Part shown: positions 26,178 through 35,142 of the stretch, piece by piece
Layout of the letters: each line of letters opens with the position of its first letter
Position numbering within the stretch: the stretch's first letter is position 1
From: Peribacillus alkalitolerans
GTDB taxonomy: Bacteria; Bacillota; Bacilli; Bacillales; DSM-1321
Assembly: GCF_010882125.1 (NCBI RefSeq)
Contig: NZ_JAAGVZ010000004.1
Coordinates: forward strand, 186,001-250,000
Direction: 5' to 3'
DNA: 64,000 bases
Notes under the pieces: model-generated
Told to the model about the DNA's origin: nothing
The model's database searches: none
What the model saw: the letters and a program-made list of their open reading frames with translations, nothing else
Program-made: the position numbers and the translations under genes

Positions 26178-26600
26178 TTAATTTGCACGTCTATACATAT
26201 ATCGTTTCCACTGATAATGCATAAAGCAACCAACACAAAAACCTAAGATTGCAACAAAAGCTGCCAACGCCACTATGATTGAAAAGATATATCCAACTGT
26301 ATTCCACCCAATTAAAAAAGCTACAAAAGCCACTAACAAGCAACTCACAGCTATTTTTTGGTTAAATTGCTGTTGCTCCCAATCTTCAGGAATATAAGAT
26401 TTAAGTTCTTTTTTCAGCATTGTTTTTGCCAATTCCATGACCGGATTGTATCCAAATAAAAGTCCAAGAAGACCTGAAATTAAAGGTATAATTAAAAACC
26501 ATTCCCATCCAGAAATCCAAGTTGAAATTACGCTCAAGACTATGGTCCATTGGTTAACTTTAACAAGAGGACGAGGTATCGAACGAAGTTTTTCCGTCAC
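26178..26600 (-). CDS. DUF4395 membrane protein
   Basis: A 140-residue protein with about four transmembrane helices (WTIVLSVISTWISGWEWFLI, SGLLGLLFGYNPVM, CLLVAFVAFLIGWNTVGYIF, IIVALAAFVAILGFCVGCFM). The GFCVGCF pair of cysteines and the basic HYQWKRY end are typical of DUF4395, a family often linked to thioredoxin- or rhodanese-like proteins. The function is unknown, and no redox partner is adjacent here. Confidence 0.75.
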   Translation of the reverse strand: MTEKLRSIPRPLVKVNQWTIVLSVISTWISGWEWFLIIPLISGLLGLLFGYNPVMELAKTMLKKELKSYIPEDWEQQQFNQKIAVSCLLVAFVAFLIGWNTVGYIFSIIVALAAFVAILGFCVGCFMHYQWKRYMYRRAN

Positions 26601-26870
26601 ACAAATCCAACCTTCCTTATAGGAATTATATACTTAATGTTATCTTATATTTTTTTACTGGATTTGTATAGTGAGTTGAATCAAGATGGGCTTAATCCTA
26701 AATTTTCCTTTTCTCGAAAACAATCGTATTATTGGCAAGGAATTTCCTTTTTATCAGAAAAATATGGATATAATGATTTTTTTTTGAATAACAGCCAAAA
26801 AATTCTTACATCCTTCGTAATCCTGTATAGGGTCTAATCTACATCTAGGGATTTTGGGGGAGTACGGTTA

Positions 26871-27674
26871 ATGAATTCGATTACATTAAAGAGAAAACAA
26901 AGAATAGCTGAAATACGAAAGAAAAGAATGAGATCTCGCAATAAAAGAGTGGCTGCGGTTTCGATTGCTGGAGCGATTACTGCACTTTTGTTATTCAGTG
27001 GGAAAGTAGGGGCTAGTGGAACGCAGTATACCGTTAAAAAGAACGACAATCTATACAATCTTTCTAAAAAGTACCGAGTAAGTGTTGATCAGCTAATGGA
27101 AGTGAACGGCCTAACAACCGAAAAAATCGTTATTGGTCAAAGACTGTTGGTACCTATTGATAATACGGCTTCACAAACAGAAGAAAATTCTAACCTATAC
27201 ACTGTTCGTAAAGGTGATACACTTTCCTTCATTGCTAAAAAATACGGTACTAATGTAAATGAATTGAAAAAGGAAAATAATTTTCAACACGATCAAATTT
27301 ATCCGGGTCAAAAAATAATAGTACCAATAGAAAATCCAGCAAATGGGGAGGATCATATGTATTCCGTTTTCCCTGGAGATACTTTATGGGGGATTGCCAA
27401 ACGCTTTGGGGTAAAAACCGAAGATCTTGTTAAGGAAAATGGGTTGAGCAAGGAAATGGTTCTAATTGGACAACGTCTATCCATCCCTGGGATTGCTAAC
27501 CATTCAGAAGCGAAAGTGATTGGTGCTGCTGATAGTTTTACGGTCGAATTCGAACAAAATGATAAAACATTTGTTTTAACAGTTCCCTATGGCGCAGCTT
27601 CTAAATACCAGGATAAATCGGGACAAAAAGTAACTGTCATACATAAAAACGGAGCCGTTATCTCTGTTTTCTAA
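26871..27674 (+). CDS. Triple-LysM cell-surface protein
   Basis: A 267-residue protein. A basic N-terminus (KRKQRIAEIRKKRMRSRNKRV) precedes one hydrophobic segment (VSIAGAITALLLFSGKVGA) that works as signal or anchor. Three LysM peptidoglycan-binding modules follow: YTVKKNDNLYNLSKKY (about 53), YTVRKGDTLSFIAKKY (about 110) and YSVFPGDTLWGIAKRF (about 164). The last 55 residues form a short beta-rich domain with no hydrolase signature. GGGGGAG lies 9 bases before the ATG. Likely a wall-bound protein; no catalytic activity is visible. Confidence 0.85.
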   Translation: MNSITLKRKQRIAEIRKKRMRSRNKRVAAVSIAGAITALLLFSGKVGASGTQYTVKKNDNLYNLSKKYRVSVDQLMEVNGLTTEKIVIGQRLLVPIDNTASQTEENSNLYTVRKGDTLSFIAKKYGTNVNELKKENNFQHDQIYPGQKIIVPIENPANGEDHMYSVFPGDTLWGIAKRFGVKTEDLVKENGLSKEMVLIGQRLSIPGIANHSEAKVIGAADSFTVEFEQNDKTFVLTVPYGAASKYQDKSGQKVTVIHKNGAVISVF

Positions 27675-27685
27675 TAAACAATCAA

Positions 27686-27710
27686 AGGCTGCCCTAATGC
27701 AGTCTTTTTG
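27686..27710 (+). terminator. Terminator of the LysM gene
   Basis: AGGCTGC (27686-27692) pairs with GCAGTCT (27699-27705) with one G-U, followed by TTTTG. Confidence 0.65.
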
Positions 27711-27781
27711 ATTTGAACAACAAATAGAAAAGAAGATTTCGATAAAAAATCGAGCTTGAAAACCTGATTGGCGAGGCAAAA

Positions 27782-27931
27782 ATGAATGAATTTCTACAGA
27801 AATTCACTACAACGTATCAAAACAAGAATGCATCAGGACAGGATTTGATTGCACTCTTTAAGCAGGAGGCTGGTCCAAAAACTGAGAAACATTTTGAGAA
27901 ATGGTTGTCTAAAGACGAATCATGTAAATAA
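27782..27931 (+). CDS. Candidate 49-residue small protein
   Basis: ATG at 27782, stop at 27929-27931. The product (MNEFLQKFTTTYQNKNASGQ, then DLIALFKQEAGPKTEKHFEK, then WLSKDESCK) looks like a compact helical protein with normal codon use. GGCGAGG lies 5 bases upstream, a weaker ribosome binding site. A hairpin terminator begins 6 bp after the stop. I do not recognise the family. It may be the last gene of the LysM unit, although a weak terminator lies between. Confidence 0.45.
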   Translation: MNEFLQKFTTTYQNKNASGQDLIALFKQEAGPKTEKHFEKWLSKDESCK

Positions 27932-27936
27932 AAATT

Positions 27937-27957
27937 AGGCAGCTCCATTGGCTGCCT
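27937..27957. terminator. Bidirectional terminator
   Basis: AGGCAGC (27937-27943) pairs with GCTGCCT (27951-27957). T-rich tails follow on both strands; it serves the 49-codon frame and the converging S66 peptidase gene. Confidence 0.75.
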
Positions 27958-27967
27958 GATTTTCTTC

Positions 27968-29005
27968 TTATATAACGCCTGGTTCTAAGATAATGAACTT
28001 CTTTCTTTCACAATCCAATTCTGCCCTTGCCCCATATGGCAAGATCGCCATTGGGGACGTATGTCCGAAGCTCATATTATAGAAGATTGGTAGATTCTCT
28101 AGCTTCAATTCATCTCGCACTACTCTTAATATGACTTCTTTGTATTCTTCATAATATTGGTTATCGTACGGCTTTCCAAATAAAAGTCCGTTCACTTTTT
28201 GCAGGATTCCTTGAGAACCGTAGTTCCTTAACCAATATCCTAGATAATCAGGGGTTGGTTTATCTTCTGAAGTTTCAAAGAACAGCAGCTTTCCTTCCCA
28301 CTCCGAAGGGGCTGGCCATACTTCCGTCCCTTTAAGCATTTCAAGTACTTCTATACATCCCCCAATCAATTCGCCACGATGAATTCCTTTCCCTTGTAAT
28401 ACCTGGTATCCAGAACTCTCTGCAGTTTGCCTTTTTCGGTCTTTATTTTTTTCTTCCCATGGGATGAACTCACTTGTCCATAAAGGAGAAGGAGAAAATT
28501 CACCAATGGTTTCAGGATTAAAAAGGACTTTTTCTACCCAATGTGCTGTGTAATCAAAAATCTCTACATTTTCAGCGAACTCCGCCAAGATTGAAGGCCC
28601 ATAAAAACTGGCTACTCCAGCCTTTCTGCATATCATGTGAGATACAGTTGTATCAGAATATCCCAGAAATATTTTTGGATTATTACTAATCACCTCATAA
28701 TCAATATAAGGTAACATCCGCACACTTTCATATCCACCAATACAAGCAAAAATTCCTTTTATGGATGGATCTTTAAATGCAGTCATCAAGTCCTCAGCTC
28801 TTTTTTCTGGATGTTCATATAAGTACGTTGAACCTTTCAGAGTATGAGGCATTTCCACAACCTGTAAGCCAAATTGTTCCTCTAGCCGCTTTTTTCCCAA
28901 TTGATATCTCCACAAAAGATCCTCGTCACCAGCTCCTCCCCATGATAGGCTGACTGTCGCTATTTTATCACCTTTTTTTAATGCACTCGGTTTCTTCAAT
29001 TCCAT
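27968..29005 (-). CDS. S66-family peptidase (LD-carboxypeptidase / MccF-like)
   Basis: A 345-residue serine peptidase of family S66. The nucleophile is S117 in FLGYSDTT, the glutamate region is FFETSEDKP (about 243-251) and the histidine is H315 in FGHTSPMAILPYG. The family holds murein LD-carboxypeptidases and MccF-type enzymes that cleave microcin C-like aminoacyl-nucleotides. The longer insertion around residues 170-210 and the TPDYLGYWLRNYGSQGIL segment fit the MccF-like branch better. Cytosolic; no signal peptide. Single gene. Confidence 0.8.
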   Translation of the reverse strand: MELKKPSALKKGDKIATVSLSWGGAGDEDLLWRYQLGKKRLEEQFGLQVVEMPHTLKGSTYLYEHPEKRAEDLMTAFKDPSIKGIFACIGGYESVRMLPYIDYEVISNNPKIFLGYSDTTVSHMICRKAGVASFYGPSILAEFAENVEIFDYTAHWVEKVLFNPETIGEFSPSPLWTSEFIPWEEKNKDRKRQTAESSGYQVLQGKGIHRGELIGGCIEVLEMLKGTEVWPAPSEWEGKLLFFETSEDKPTPDYLGYWLRNYGSQGILQKVNGLLFGKPYDNQYYEEYKEVILRVVRDELKLENLPIFYNMSFGHTSPMAILPYGARAELDCERKKFIILEPGVI

Positions 29006-29178
29006 GATGGTCCCCCTATCTACTTTTGTTCATAATAAGCTTTGTAATCCTTGGATAACTGATCAATTGGCCGGTATATTTTGTCTAAAATAGTGTTGAC
29101 CATAAAATTTACAATTTATGTATTTTATTTACTATAACACTATTAGGATATGAACTATATAAAAAAGTAAAGACTCCC

Positions 29179-30138
29179 TTACCCTTGTTTAATATCTAAT
29201 ACCAACATATTGGATTTGGCCCTCGAAACACATGTTAAAATCCTTTTTTGGCCGTTTTTTTCTTCTTCATCCAAAAAAGAGTCAAAGTGATCGATTTCTC
29301 CCTCAACTACCTTTAGCTCGCACGTACCACATCGTCCTACTCGACAAGAATACGGGGCTTTAACTCCTACACCTATCAGTGCTTCTAACAAAGTTTGATC
29401 TTTACCAACCTCAAATATGTATCCATTAGAGAGCTTTACTTGAAAAGGTTTATGGTGAAGGGGCAGTGAAGGTGTAAAACGCTCAACATGAATACTTGAG
29501 CTTGGATACCCTATATTCCTGGCAGCTTCCGAAAATTTAGTGATGAAGGATTCTTTACCACAAAAATATACATGTGTTCCGATTGGATGTTGAAGAAGAG
29601 TAGTCGCTTTTAATCTTTCGGATCCTTCTTCTTGTGTGAAATAATAACGACATTGACCAGGATATTCTTCATTTAGAAAATGGTAGAAGGCACAAAGGTC
29701 CCTTGTTTTAGCAGTGTAGTGAAGTTCAAATGATTCGCCTCTTCCTTTTATTTCAGACATCATGGATAGAAACGGGGTGATTCCAATACCTGCTGCATAA
29801 AATACATGGTGCTTTGCCTGGAAACTAAGTGGAAAATGATTTTTCGGGTAGCTTATGGATAACTCGTCTCCTTCTTTCATATGTTGATGCCAATAAACCG
29901 AACCACCTTTTGACTGTTCACTTAGCCGAATCGCAAGTTGATAGCAATTTGTCTGGTCAGGGGGACTTGTTAAAGAATAGGATCTTTGTTTACCATCGAT
30001 ATATGTCGTAATATGTGCTCCCCCTGTAAAAGAGGGCAGTGTGTTTCTATCAACTGGAACGAGTGTAAATCGTTTAACGAATTGATTTTCTTTATATATG
30101 GATTTCACTTTAACTCGAATTTTCGTTTCTTTATACAT
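29179..30138 (-). CDS. Oxygenase reductase (flavin / 2Fe-2S), DmmB-like
   Basis: A 319-residue reductase of the phthalate-dioxygenase-reductase type. A flavin-binding barrel (residues 8-105, with RSYSLTSPP at about 52) is followed by an NAD(P) domain (about 107-225, with YAAGIGITPFLSMM and VYFCGKESF) and a C-terminal plant-type ferredoxin (about 232-319) whose cluster cysteines are in YSCRVGRCGTCEL and LTCVSRAK. It passes electrons from NAD(P)H to an oxygenase. It follows the DmmA-like gene by 17 bp, so its partner is the heme-dependent demethylase upstream. Confidence 0.85.
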   Translation of the reverse strand: MYKETKIRVKVKSIYKENQFVKRFTLVPVDRNTLPSFTGGAHITTYIDGKQRSYSLTSPPDQTNCYQLAIRLSEQSKGGSVYWHQHMKEGDELSISYPKNHFPLSFQAKHHVFYAAGIGITPFLSMMSEIKGRGESFELHYTAKTRDLCAFYHFLNEEYPGQCRYYFTQEEGSERLKATTLLQHPIGTHVYFCGKESFITKFSEAARNIGYPSSSIHVERFTPSLPLHHKPFQVKLSNGYIFEVGKDQTLLEALIGVGVKAPYSCRVGRCGTCELKVVEGEIDHFDSFLDEEEKNGQKRILTCVSRAKSNMLVLDIKQG

Positions 30139-30155
30139 CAGTTTTCCACCTTGGT

Positions 30156-30632
30156 CTAAAGTTTAGCTATATATCCTAAATAAGCATCTCGTAATGAAGA
30201 ATAGTGATCTGAAATAGCTAGTTGTAGTTTACAATGGAGGCACTGAATTTCATATTGGACTTGCTGTGAAATTTCTATCTCAGTTAGTCCGTGACAACGA
30301 CAACAAAATACATTTCTCTTTTCTACACCATAACTTATGTATTGCGCTTCTTCTTCAGTTGTAAAACCAATAGCATGTGCCAAATGACTAATATATTTAA
30401 TCTGTTCAAATGGAGCGGCTACATAAAGATAGCTACCCATTTGTTGCTGACTTAACCAATGTGATATATCTGTAGATTCTATGAATCTTACTTCATAAGC
30501 AAGGTTTATTTCTTTCATTTTTCCTATAATTTCATGAAATATCCCCATTCCCTTTTGATCTGCACAAAATAAATATTTTCGTTTTCCCGGAATGAAAGTA
30601 GGTTCTTGACAGAAATCATTCACTTTTTTCAC
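30156..30632 (-). CDS. Dimethylamine monooxygenase subunit DmmA-like
   Basis: A 158-residue protein matching the DmmA family from memory: an N-terminal alpha/beta part (KYLFCADQKGMGIFHEIIGK) and a C-terminal metal-binding knuckle with CCRCHG (about 109-114) and CLHCKL (about 131-136) followed by HYSSLRDAYLGY. In the known secondary-amine monooxygenase this subunit joins the heme subunit and the reductase. Its start overlaps the end of the heme-subunit gene by 17 bp, which implies translational coupling. Confidence 0.75.
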   Translation of the reverse strand: MKKVNDFCQEPTFIPGKRKYLFCADQKGMGIFHEIIGKMKEINLAYEVRFIESTDISHWLSQQQMGSYLYVAAPFEQIKYISHLAHAIGFTTEEEAQYISYGVEKRNVFCCRCHGLTEIEISQQVQYEIQCLHCKLQLAISDHYSSLRDAYLGYIAKL

Positions 30633-31578
30633 CTATTTCCTGAAGTCTTGCTTCTAAATAAGCTATCACTTGATTTTTAAATAGCCCGAGTCCTTTATAA
30701 TCCGTAATATGATGAGGTAGCTCCTTAAGAATATTATAGAATTGTAAGAGCCACTCTCGGTTTGAGGTGAATTCCTCCAACGAAATTAAATGAGTATGAA
30801 TCGTAAACAGAATCCCATTTGTTCCAGGCAAACGAAATAACTTCTGATCTTCTACTCGCAAATGAACAAAATCACCTGCGTTTTCTTTTGTTACTCTCTT
30901 TCTATCCTGCCCCCATCTATCAAATGTTTCTAGAGACGTATCAAGTCTATCCCCTGCCATCAATGACCAATTTTTTCTTCCCCACGGATTCCCTGCTTCT
31001 AATCTCATAAGAAAATTTTGTATACGATAATCTAGTGACTCTTCTTTAAATCCTGGAATGGGTTGATGAATTTCTTTAAAATTCATTCCTAAGTTAAACG
31101 CAAGGGACCAATTAGCTGGAAAGCATAGCTGGCCCGCATCCAAAAATAAATCGCCATCTCTTTGCATCATTAAAATTAAATCCTCTTGGACATGCCTTCC
31201 GATAAAATCTAATGGTTCACAAGGAAGAGTGCTGACATCACCAAAAGTAAAACTATGTATCTCATCCAATATTTTATTATGGAAAATCCAACCGTTAGCA
31301 TTTTTATCAATCGAAAATTTGTTTGGATAGTAGACTGTGAGATGATCGATTAATAGCTCTACAATCTCCCATTGTCCTTTTATAGTATGAGACTGAGATT
31401 GATAACATCGTTCTGGATACTGCTTAAGAAGGTCCCGCTTAATTTTTATTTCTTCTACGTAGGTTGGTGTAATATCAATACTCTTCGGTTCATCCAAAAG
31501 AATGGAATTGTTTGAGTACCGATACACGTCTTCTTTGAAGGGATAAGGAAATAATTGTAATTCATCCATTCTGCTCAT
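30616..31578 (-). CDS. Heme-dependent oxidative N-demethylase (DUF3445, DmmD-like)
   Basis: A 320-residue protein of the DUF3445 family. Features are FPFKEDVYRYSNN-like opening, LCFPANWSLAFNLGMNFKEIHQPIPGF (about 147-173), NPWGRKNWSL (about 197-206), LRVEDQKLFRLP and HTHLISLEE. The family carries heme and removes methyl groups from secondary amines with O2, giving formaldehyde. First gene of the three-gene unit with the DmmA-like and reductase genes. Whether dimethylamine is the natural substrate cannot be told from sequence. Confidence 0.8.
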   Translation of the reverse strand: MSRMDELQLFPYPFKEDVYRYSNNSILLDEPKSIDITPTYVEEIKIKRDLLKQYPERCYQSQSHTIKGQWEIVELLIDHLTVYYPNKFSIDKNANGWIFHNKILDEIHSFTFGDVSTLPCEPLDFIGRHVQEDLILMMQRDGDLFLDAGQLCFPANWSLAFNLGMNFKEIHQPIPGFKEESLDYRIQNFLMRLEAGNPWGRKNWSLMAGDRLDTSLETFDRWGQDRKRVTKENAGDFVHLRVEDQKLFRLPGTNGILFTIHTHLISLEEFTSNREWLLQFYNILKELPHHITDYKGLGLFKNQVIAYLEARLQEIGEKSE

Positions 31579-31759
31579 AATACCACCTTTTTATCTGAAA
31601 ATTCTTTATTTTAATAGTAATAAAAGTGAGTACGTAGTGGAAGAAATTTATTTAATCAATCGTTTGATTAAATTTATATAAGATTGTCACCTCTCCTTTA
31701 CCGTTATTAGATTATATGTGTAAAAGAATCATTTCTTACTGCTTTTTCAACAAAGAAAA

Positions 31760-31797
31760 AAGGATTTAAGAAGCCATCCACTACCTCTTAAACCCTT
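31760..31797 (-). terminator. Terminator of the royal-jelly/yellow-type gene
   Basis: AAGGATTTAAGA (31760-31771) pairs with TCTTAAACCCTT (31786-31797) with one mismatch; six T follow on the minus strand. Confidence 0.7.
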
Positions 31798-31801
31798 GAA
31801 T

Positions 31802-33124
31802 CTATTCTGCATATAAGTAAGACTTAATATCTGCACCTACAAAGGCTTTCCAGATGATCAGGTTGAATGGGTAATCCCAATCAATCTCTTCTGCATTACC
31901 GAACATTTGATGAAGTCGATTATTATTAAAGATGATAGACCCTTTTTGATCGAATGCCACCCCATCTACCCATAACATCCGATCGTCAGATACAAATTTT
32001 TTAAAATTATTATTAGTTGGATTGTAAATGCCCACACCTTTTCCTTCTAACATCGTATAAAAGACATTTCCTCGGTTGTCTGCGTGCATACCGTCCGTTG
32101 TTGTTCCTTTACTCCCCACTGTTTGAACTGATCTTTCGATTTCTTCGAGTGAATGATTAGAGTCTCTTAAAAATGAAGTGTTTATGCTATATAAATTACG
32201 GCCAGTTATAGACGTATAGTAGAGCGTAGTCCGGTCGGCTGATAACGCAATCCCATCAGAGCCTATTTTAATAGGTTTGTTTTTGAAGACTGGTTTAGTA
32301 TCAATTTCAAATATAAACCCAGGAAAATCTTGAGTACTATAATGTCTATCTAAAACTCTCCTAAATGTTTTGGTCTTCATATTGTAAACTATGATTCCTC
32401 CAACAACTGGGTGATCTGTCCATCCATTCCCTGAATCGGTTATATAGACGAACCCGTTCTTATTATCTACTACCAAATCATTTAAAAAGGAAGTACGATA
32501 GGATGCAATCTCATCTGGTATTTTTACTGAGTCAATCATCATATTTGTGTTCAAATCGATTAGTACCAACTTTTGAGAACCATCTAAAGAGGGAGCATAT
32601 GCGATCTTTCCTTGGTCAAGTATCCACATTCGGTTTAGTTCATCGATTTCATAGCCTAAAACAGATTGGAGGACTTTTTCATTTCCAACCTTGTTCCAGT
32701 CCCAGCTTGGAAAGGGTTCTAGTAAGGGTTTGCCATCTACAACTACAATACGATTCAATGTGGCTGGTATTCCTTTTGCCCAACGAGGAACTGAAACATA
32801 AAAAATACCTTGTCGATCTACTTTGATATTGCCCGGCATCGCCTTTTTCCAGTATTGGTTAGCCTCAAATTGTTTCTTCAGATTGGAATCTTGAAAGTTC
32901 CAATTTAAACGGTTCCAATGAAATAGGATTTCGTATCTCCCCTTTTCACTTTTCTCCTGCTCAGTTACCGGATCTCGTTGCATTCGTGAAAACTGTTGAT
33001 AGTTTTGTTGATAATGAGAGAATTGGGGATAAAAAAACTTTTCATTAACATTTGGATGGGATGTAAACTGTGGATAAAAATAAGATTGTGGATAATGTTG
33101 ATAGGTGGATTTAGGCTCTTTCAT
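31802..33124 (-). CDS. Major royal jelly / yellow-family beta-propeller protein
   Basis: A 440-residue protein. Residues about 60-435 match the MRJP/yellow family: GIFYVSVPRWAKGIPATLNRI, WILDQGK, VYITDSGNG, GSDGIALSADRTTLYYTSITGRNLY and LWVDGVAFDQKG, all typical of this six-bladed propeller. The first 50 residues are rich in Tyr, Gln, His, Pro and Phe with loose repeats (YPQF, HYQQNYQQF), unlike any signal peptide and reminiscent of Bacillus spore-coat proteins. GGAGG precedes the ATG. Function is unknown; coat location is only a guess from composition. Confidence 0.8.
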   Translation of the reverse strand: MKEPKSTYQHYPQSYFYPQFTSHPNVNEKFFYPQFSHYQQNYQQFSRMQRDPVTEQEKSEKGRYEILFHWNRLNWNFQDSNLKKQFEANQYWKKAMPGNIKVDRQGIFYVSVPRWAKGIPATLNRIVVVDGKPLLEPFPSWDWNKVGNEKVLQSVLGYEIDELNRMWILDQGKIAYAPSLDGSQKLVLIDLNTNMMIDSVKIPDEIASYRTSFLNDLVVDNKNGFVYITDSGNGWTDHPVVGGIIVYNMKTKTFRRVLDRHYSTQDFPGFIFEIDTKPVFKNKPIKIGSDGIALSADRTTLYYTSITGRNLYSINTSFLRDSNHSLEEIERSVQTVGSKGTTTDGMHADNRGNVFYTMLEGKGVGIYNPTNNNFKKFVSDDRMLWVDGVAFDQKGSIIFNNNRLHQMFGNAEEIDWDYPFNLIIWKAFVGADIKSYLYAE

Positions 33125-33215
33125 GAAAATGGCCTCCTGTTGCGCACATGTGATAATTACCTATATGTTTGTTGTGGAGAATGGAGTGGGCGCATATCCT
33201 GTTTGATGGAAATAA

Positions 33216-33246
33216 AAAAGTCCCATTACTCATGAGTAACAGGACC
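33216..33246 (-). terminator. Terminator of rlmCD
   Basis: GTCC plus TTACTCATGAGTAA plus GGAC form a hairpin at 33220-33245; the minus strand continues with six T. Confidence 0.8.
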
Positions 33247-33271
33247 CTTCTTGAATATATCGTATTGTATA

Positions 33272-34642
33272 TTATTTTAATTCCAGCTTTACAACTGCTT
33301 CTACATGCGTTGTCATTGGAAACATATCGACAGGCTGAACTTCAATAGTTTTGTAGCCACCGTCTTCCAGGATTCGTAAGTCACGTGCCAAGGTGGCAGG
33401 ATTACAGGAAACATATACTACCTTCTGTGGTTGCATTTCAAGAATGGTTTGCAACAATGTTTCTTCACAGCCTTTTCGTGGCGGATCGACAACCAAAACC
33501 TCTGCTCGGTTTCCTTCTTCGTACCATTCTTTAATGACGGCTTCAGCTTCACCTACCGCAAACTCTACATTTTCAATATCGTTCAAGATAGCATTACGTT
33601 TTGCATCTGAGATAGCTTCTTGTACCACTTCAACCCCAAAAACTTGCTTCGCTTTTTTAGCCAAGAACAAAGAGATTGTTCCAATGCCACAATACGCATC
33701 GATGACGGTTTCTTTTCCTGTAAGTCCTGCATACTGAAGTGCCGTATCATAAAGCACTTTTGTTTGTACGGGATTTACTTGGTAAAACGATAATGGAGAG
33801 ATGGCAAATTTCACATCGCCAATGTAATCATAAATCACATCATTGCCCCATAATACCTTTGTTTTCTCCCCCATAATCACGTTTGTTCTCTTCGAGTTTA
33901 TGTTATGGACGATTGATTTGACTTGTGGTAAACGCTCTATGATGGCTTCAACAAGCTTGTTCTTTTGAAGTAAATCCGGTGTTCTAGTGATTAAGACAAT
34001 CATCAGCTCTCCAGTTGTTTTCCCGTAGCGTGCCATGATATGGCGAAGAACACCTTTATGATGCTTTTCATCATAAGGCATGATAGACATCTCGCTGCAA
34101 ATTTCTTTCACAACTTGGATTGCTTCATTAATAGCAGGATGTTGAATGACACTTTCAGTTGCATCAACGATATCATGTGTACGTGGCCTGTAAAAACCAG
34201 CGACTAGTTTACCGTCTTGCACCCCTACTGGGACTTGAGCCTTATTACGATAATTCATTGGGTCATCCATACCAATTATAGGATTCACCTTTACATCTTC
34301 TAGCTTTCCGATTCTCGTTAGGACTTCACGTACCTTCTTTTCCTTGAACTGCAATTGCCCATTATAGCTAAGGTGTTGCAGTTGGCAGCCACCGTACTTA
34401 GGAAAATCCTCACGAGGAATATTCACACGATCTTCGCTAGATTCCTTCAGTTCCATCAGTCTACCGAACGCATATCCTTTATTCACTTTAGTAATTTTGA
34501 TTGTCGCTTTTTCTCCGGGCAATCCATTAGGGACGAAAACAGGGAATCCATCTACCTTGGCCACTCCGGCCCCATCATGCGTTAAATCTTCAAACATCAC
34601 ATCTATATCTTGATTTTTTATTACTGGTACAATTTTTTCCAT
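33272..34642 (-). CDS. rlmCD: 23S rRNA (uracil-5-)-methyltransferase RlmCD
   Basis: A 456-residue SAM-dependent enzyme of the TrmA/RumA family that makes 5-methyluridine in 23S rRNA (positions 747 and 1939 in the B. subtilis enzyme). A TRAM domain (about 8-65) precedes the catalytic domain; motifs are [19 protein letters not shown] for [16 protein letters not shown] for the catalytic aspartate region, and [14 protein letters not shown] with the nucleophilic cysteine. In the iron-sulfur segment only one of the first three expected cysteines is kept ([11 protein letters not shown]), so a cluster is unlikely. Same locus as yefA in B. subtilis. Confidence 0.93.
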   Translation of the reverse strand: MEKIVPVIKNQDIDVMFEDLTHDGAGVAKVDGFPVFVPNGLPGEKATIKITKVNKGYAFGRLMELKESSEDRVNIPREDFPKYGGCQLQHLSYNGQLQFKEKKVREVLTRIGKLEDVKVNPIIGMDDPMNYRNKAQVPVGVQDGKLVAGFYRPRTHDIVDATESVIQHPAINEAIQVVKEICSEMSIMPYDEKHHKGVLRHIMARYGKTTGELMIVLITRTPDLLQKNKLVEAIIERLPQVKSIVHNINSKRTNVIMGEKTKVLWGNDVIYDYIGDVKFAISPLSFYQVNPVQTKVLYDTALQYAGLTGKETVIDAYCGIGTISLFLAKKAKQVFGVEVVQEAISDAKRNAILNDIENVEFAVGEAEAVIKEWYEEGNRAEVLVVDPPRKGCEETLLQTILEMQPQKVVYVSCNPATLARDLRILEDGGYKTIEVQPVDMFPMTTHVEAVVKLELK

Positions 34643-34834
34643 GTATTTGTATACTTCCTTTTCTTAGTGAAGTCTCAACTATCAAGCTTCCTTGTTTTTA
34701 CTCATCTGATTCTAACACAAACTATATTCTCTATAAAGGAAGGTCCCTAGATATTACTTATTATTACCCCACTCTTTGATTTATAAAGTACTTTCATCCC
34801 CTAATTAATACTTTTTCAAATGTACAAATTATTC

Positions 34835-34863
34835 TTGACATTTTGTTTTTGAGGCATTAAAGT
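34835..34863 (+). promoter_or_regulatory. SigA-type promoter before the SAM riboswitch
   Basis: TTGACA at 34835-34840, a 17-bp spacer and TAAAGT at 34858-34863. It sits about 22 bp before the riboswitch P1 stem. Confidence 0.75.
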
Positions 34864-34885
34864 GAACATTAAATTAATATGCATG

Positions 34886-34995
34886 ATCTCTTATCAAGAG
34901 AGGCTGAGGGACTGGCCCGATGACGCCCGGCAACCATTCATTTATGAACAGGTGCTAATTCCAGCAAAACGTTTAGTTTTGGAAGATAAGAGAGG
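34886..34995 (+). ncRNA. SAM-I (S-box) riboswitch aptamer
   Basis: The S-box core is clear: CTTATCAAGAGAGG, then GAGGGACTGGCCCGATGA and CCCGGCAACC. The P1 stem is CTCTTATC (34888-34895) with GATAAGAG (34985-34992). High S-adenosylmethionine should stabilise P1 and let the downstream terminator form. The 3' strand of P1 (AGAGAGG, 34989-34995) is complementary to CCTCTCT at 35021-35027, the expected anti-terminator. Usually found before methionine and cysteine genes; here the downstream gene is a CaiB/BaiF-like protein. Confidence 0.95.
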
Positions 34996-35019
34996 ACCGT
35001 CATTCTCTTTTTGATGCAA

Positions 35020-35045
35020 GCCTCTCTGTGACCAGAGAGGCTTTT
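35020..35045 (+). terminator. Expression-platform terminator of the SAM riboswitch
   Basis: GCCTCTCTG (35020-35028) pairs with CAGAGAGGC (35033-35041) around a 4-nt loop, followed by TTTTCTT. Its left arm overlaps the anti-terminator partner. Confidence 0.9.
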
Positions 35046-35142
35046 CTTATGTTCAGGTTTATTCATTAAGTAAGAAAAAGCCTCTACCTCGCCGAAGGTT
35101 CACCAACCGGCAAATAGATACAATGGTAGAAGGGTGATAAGA

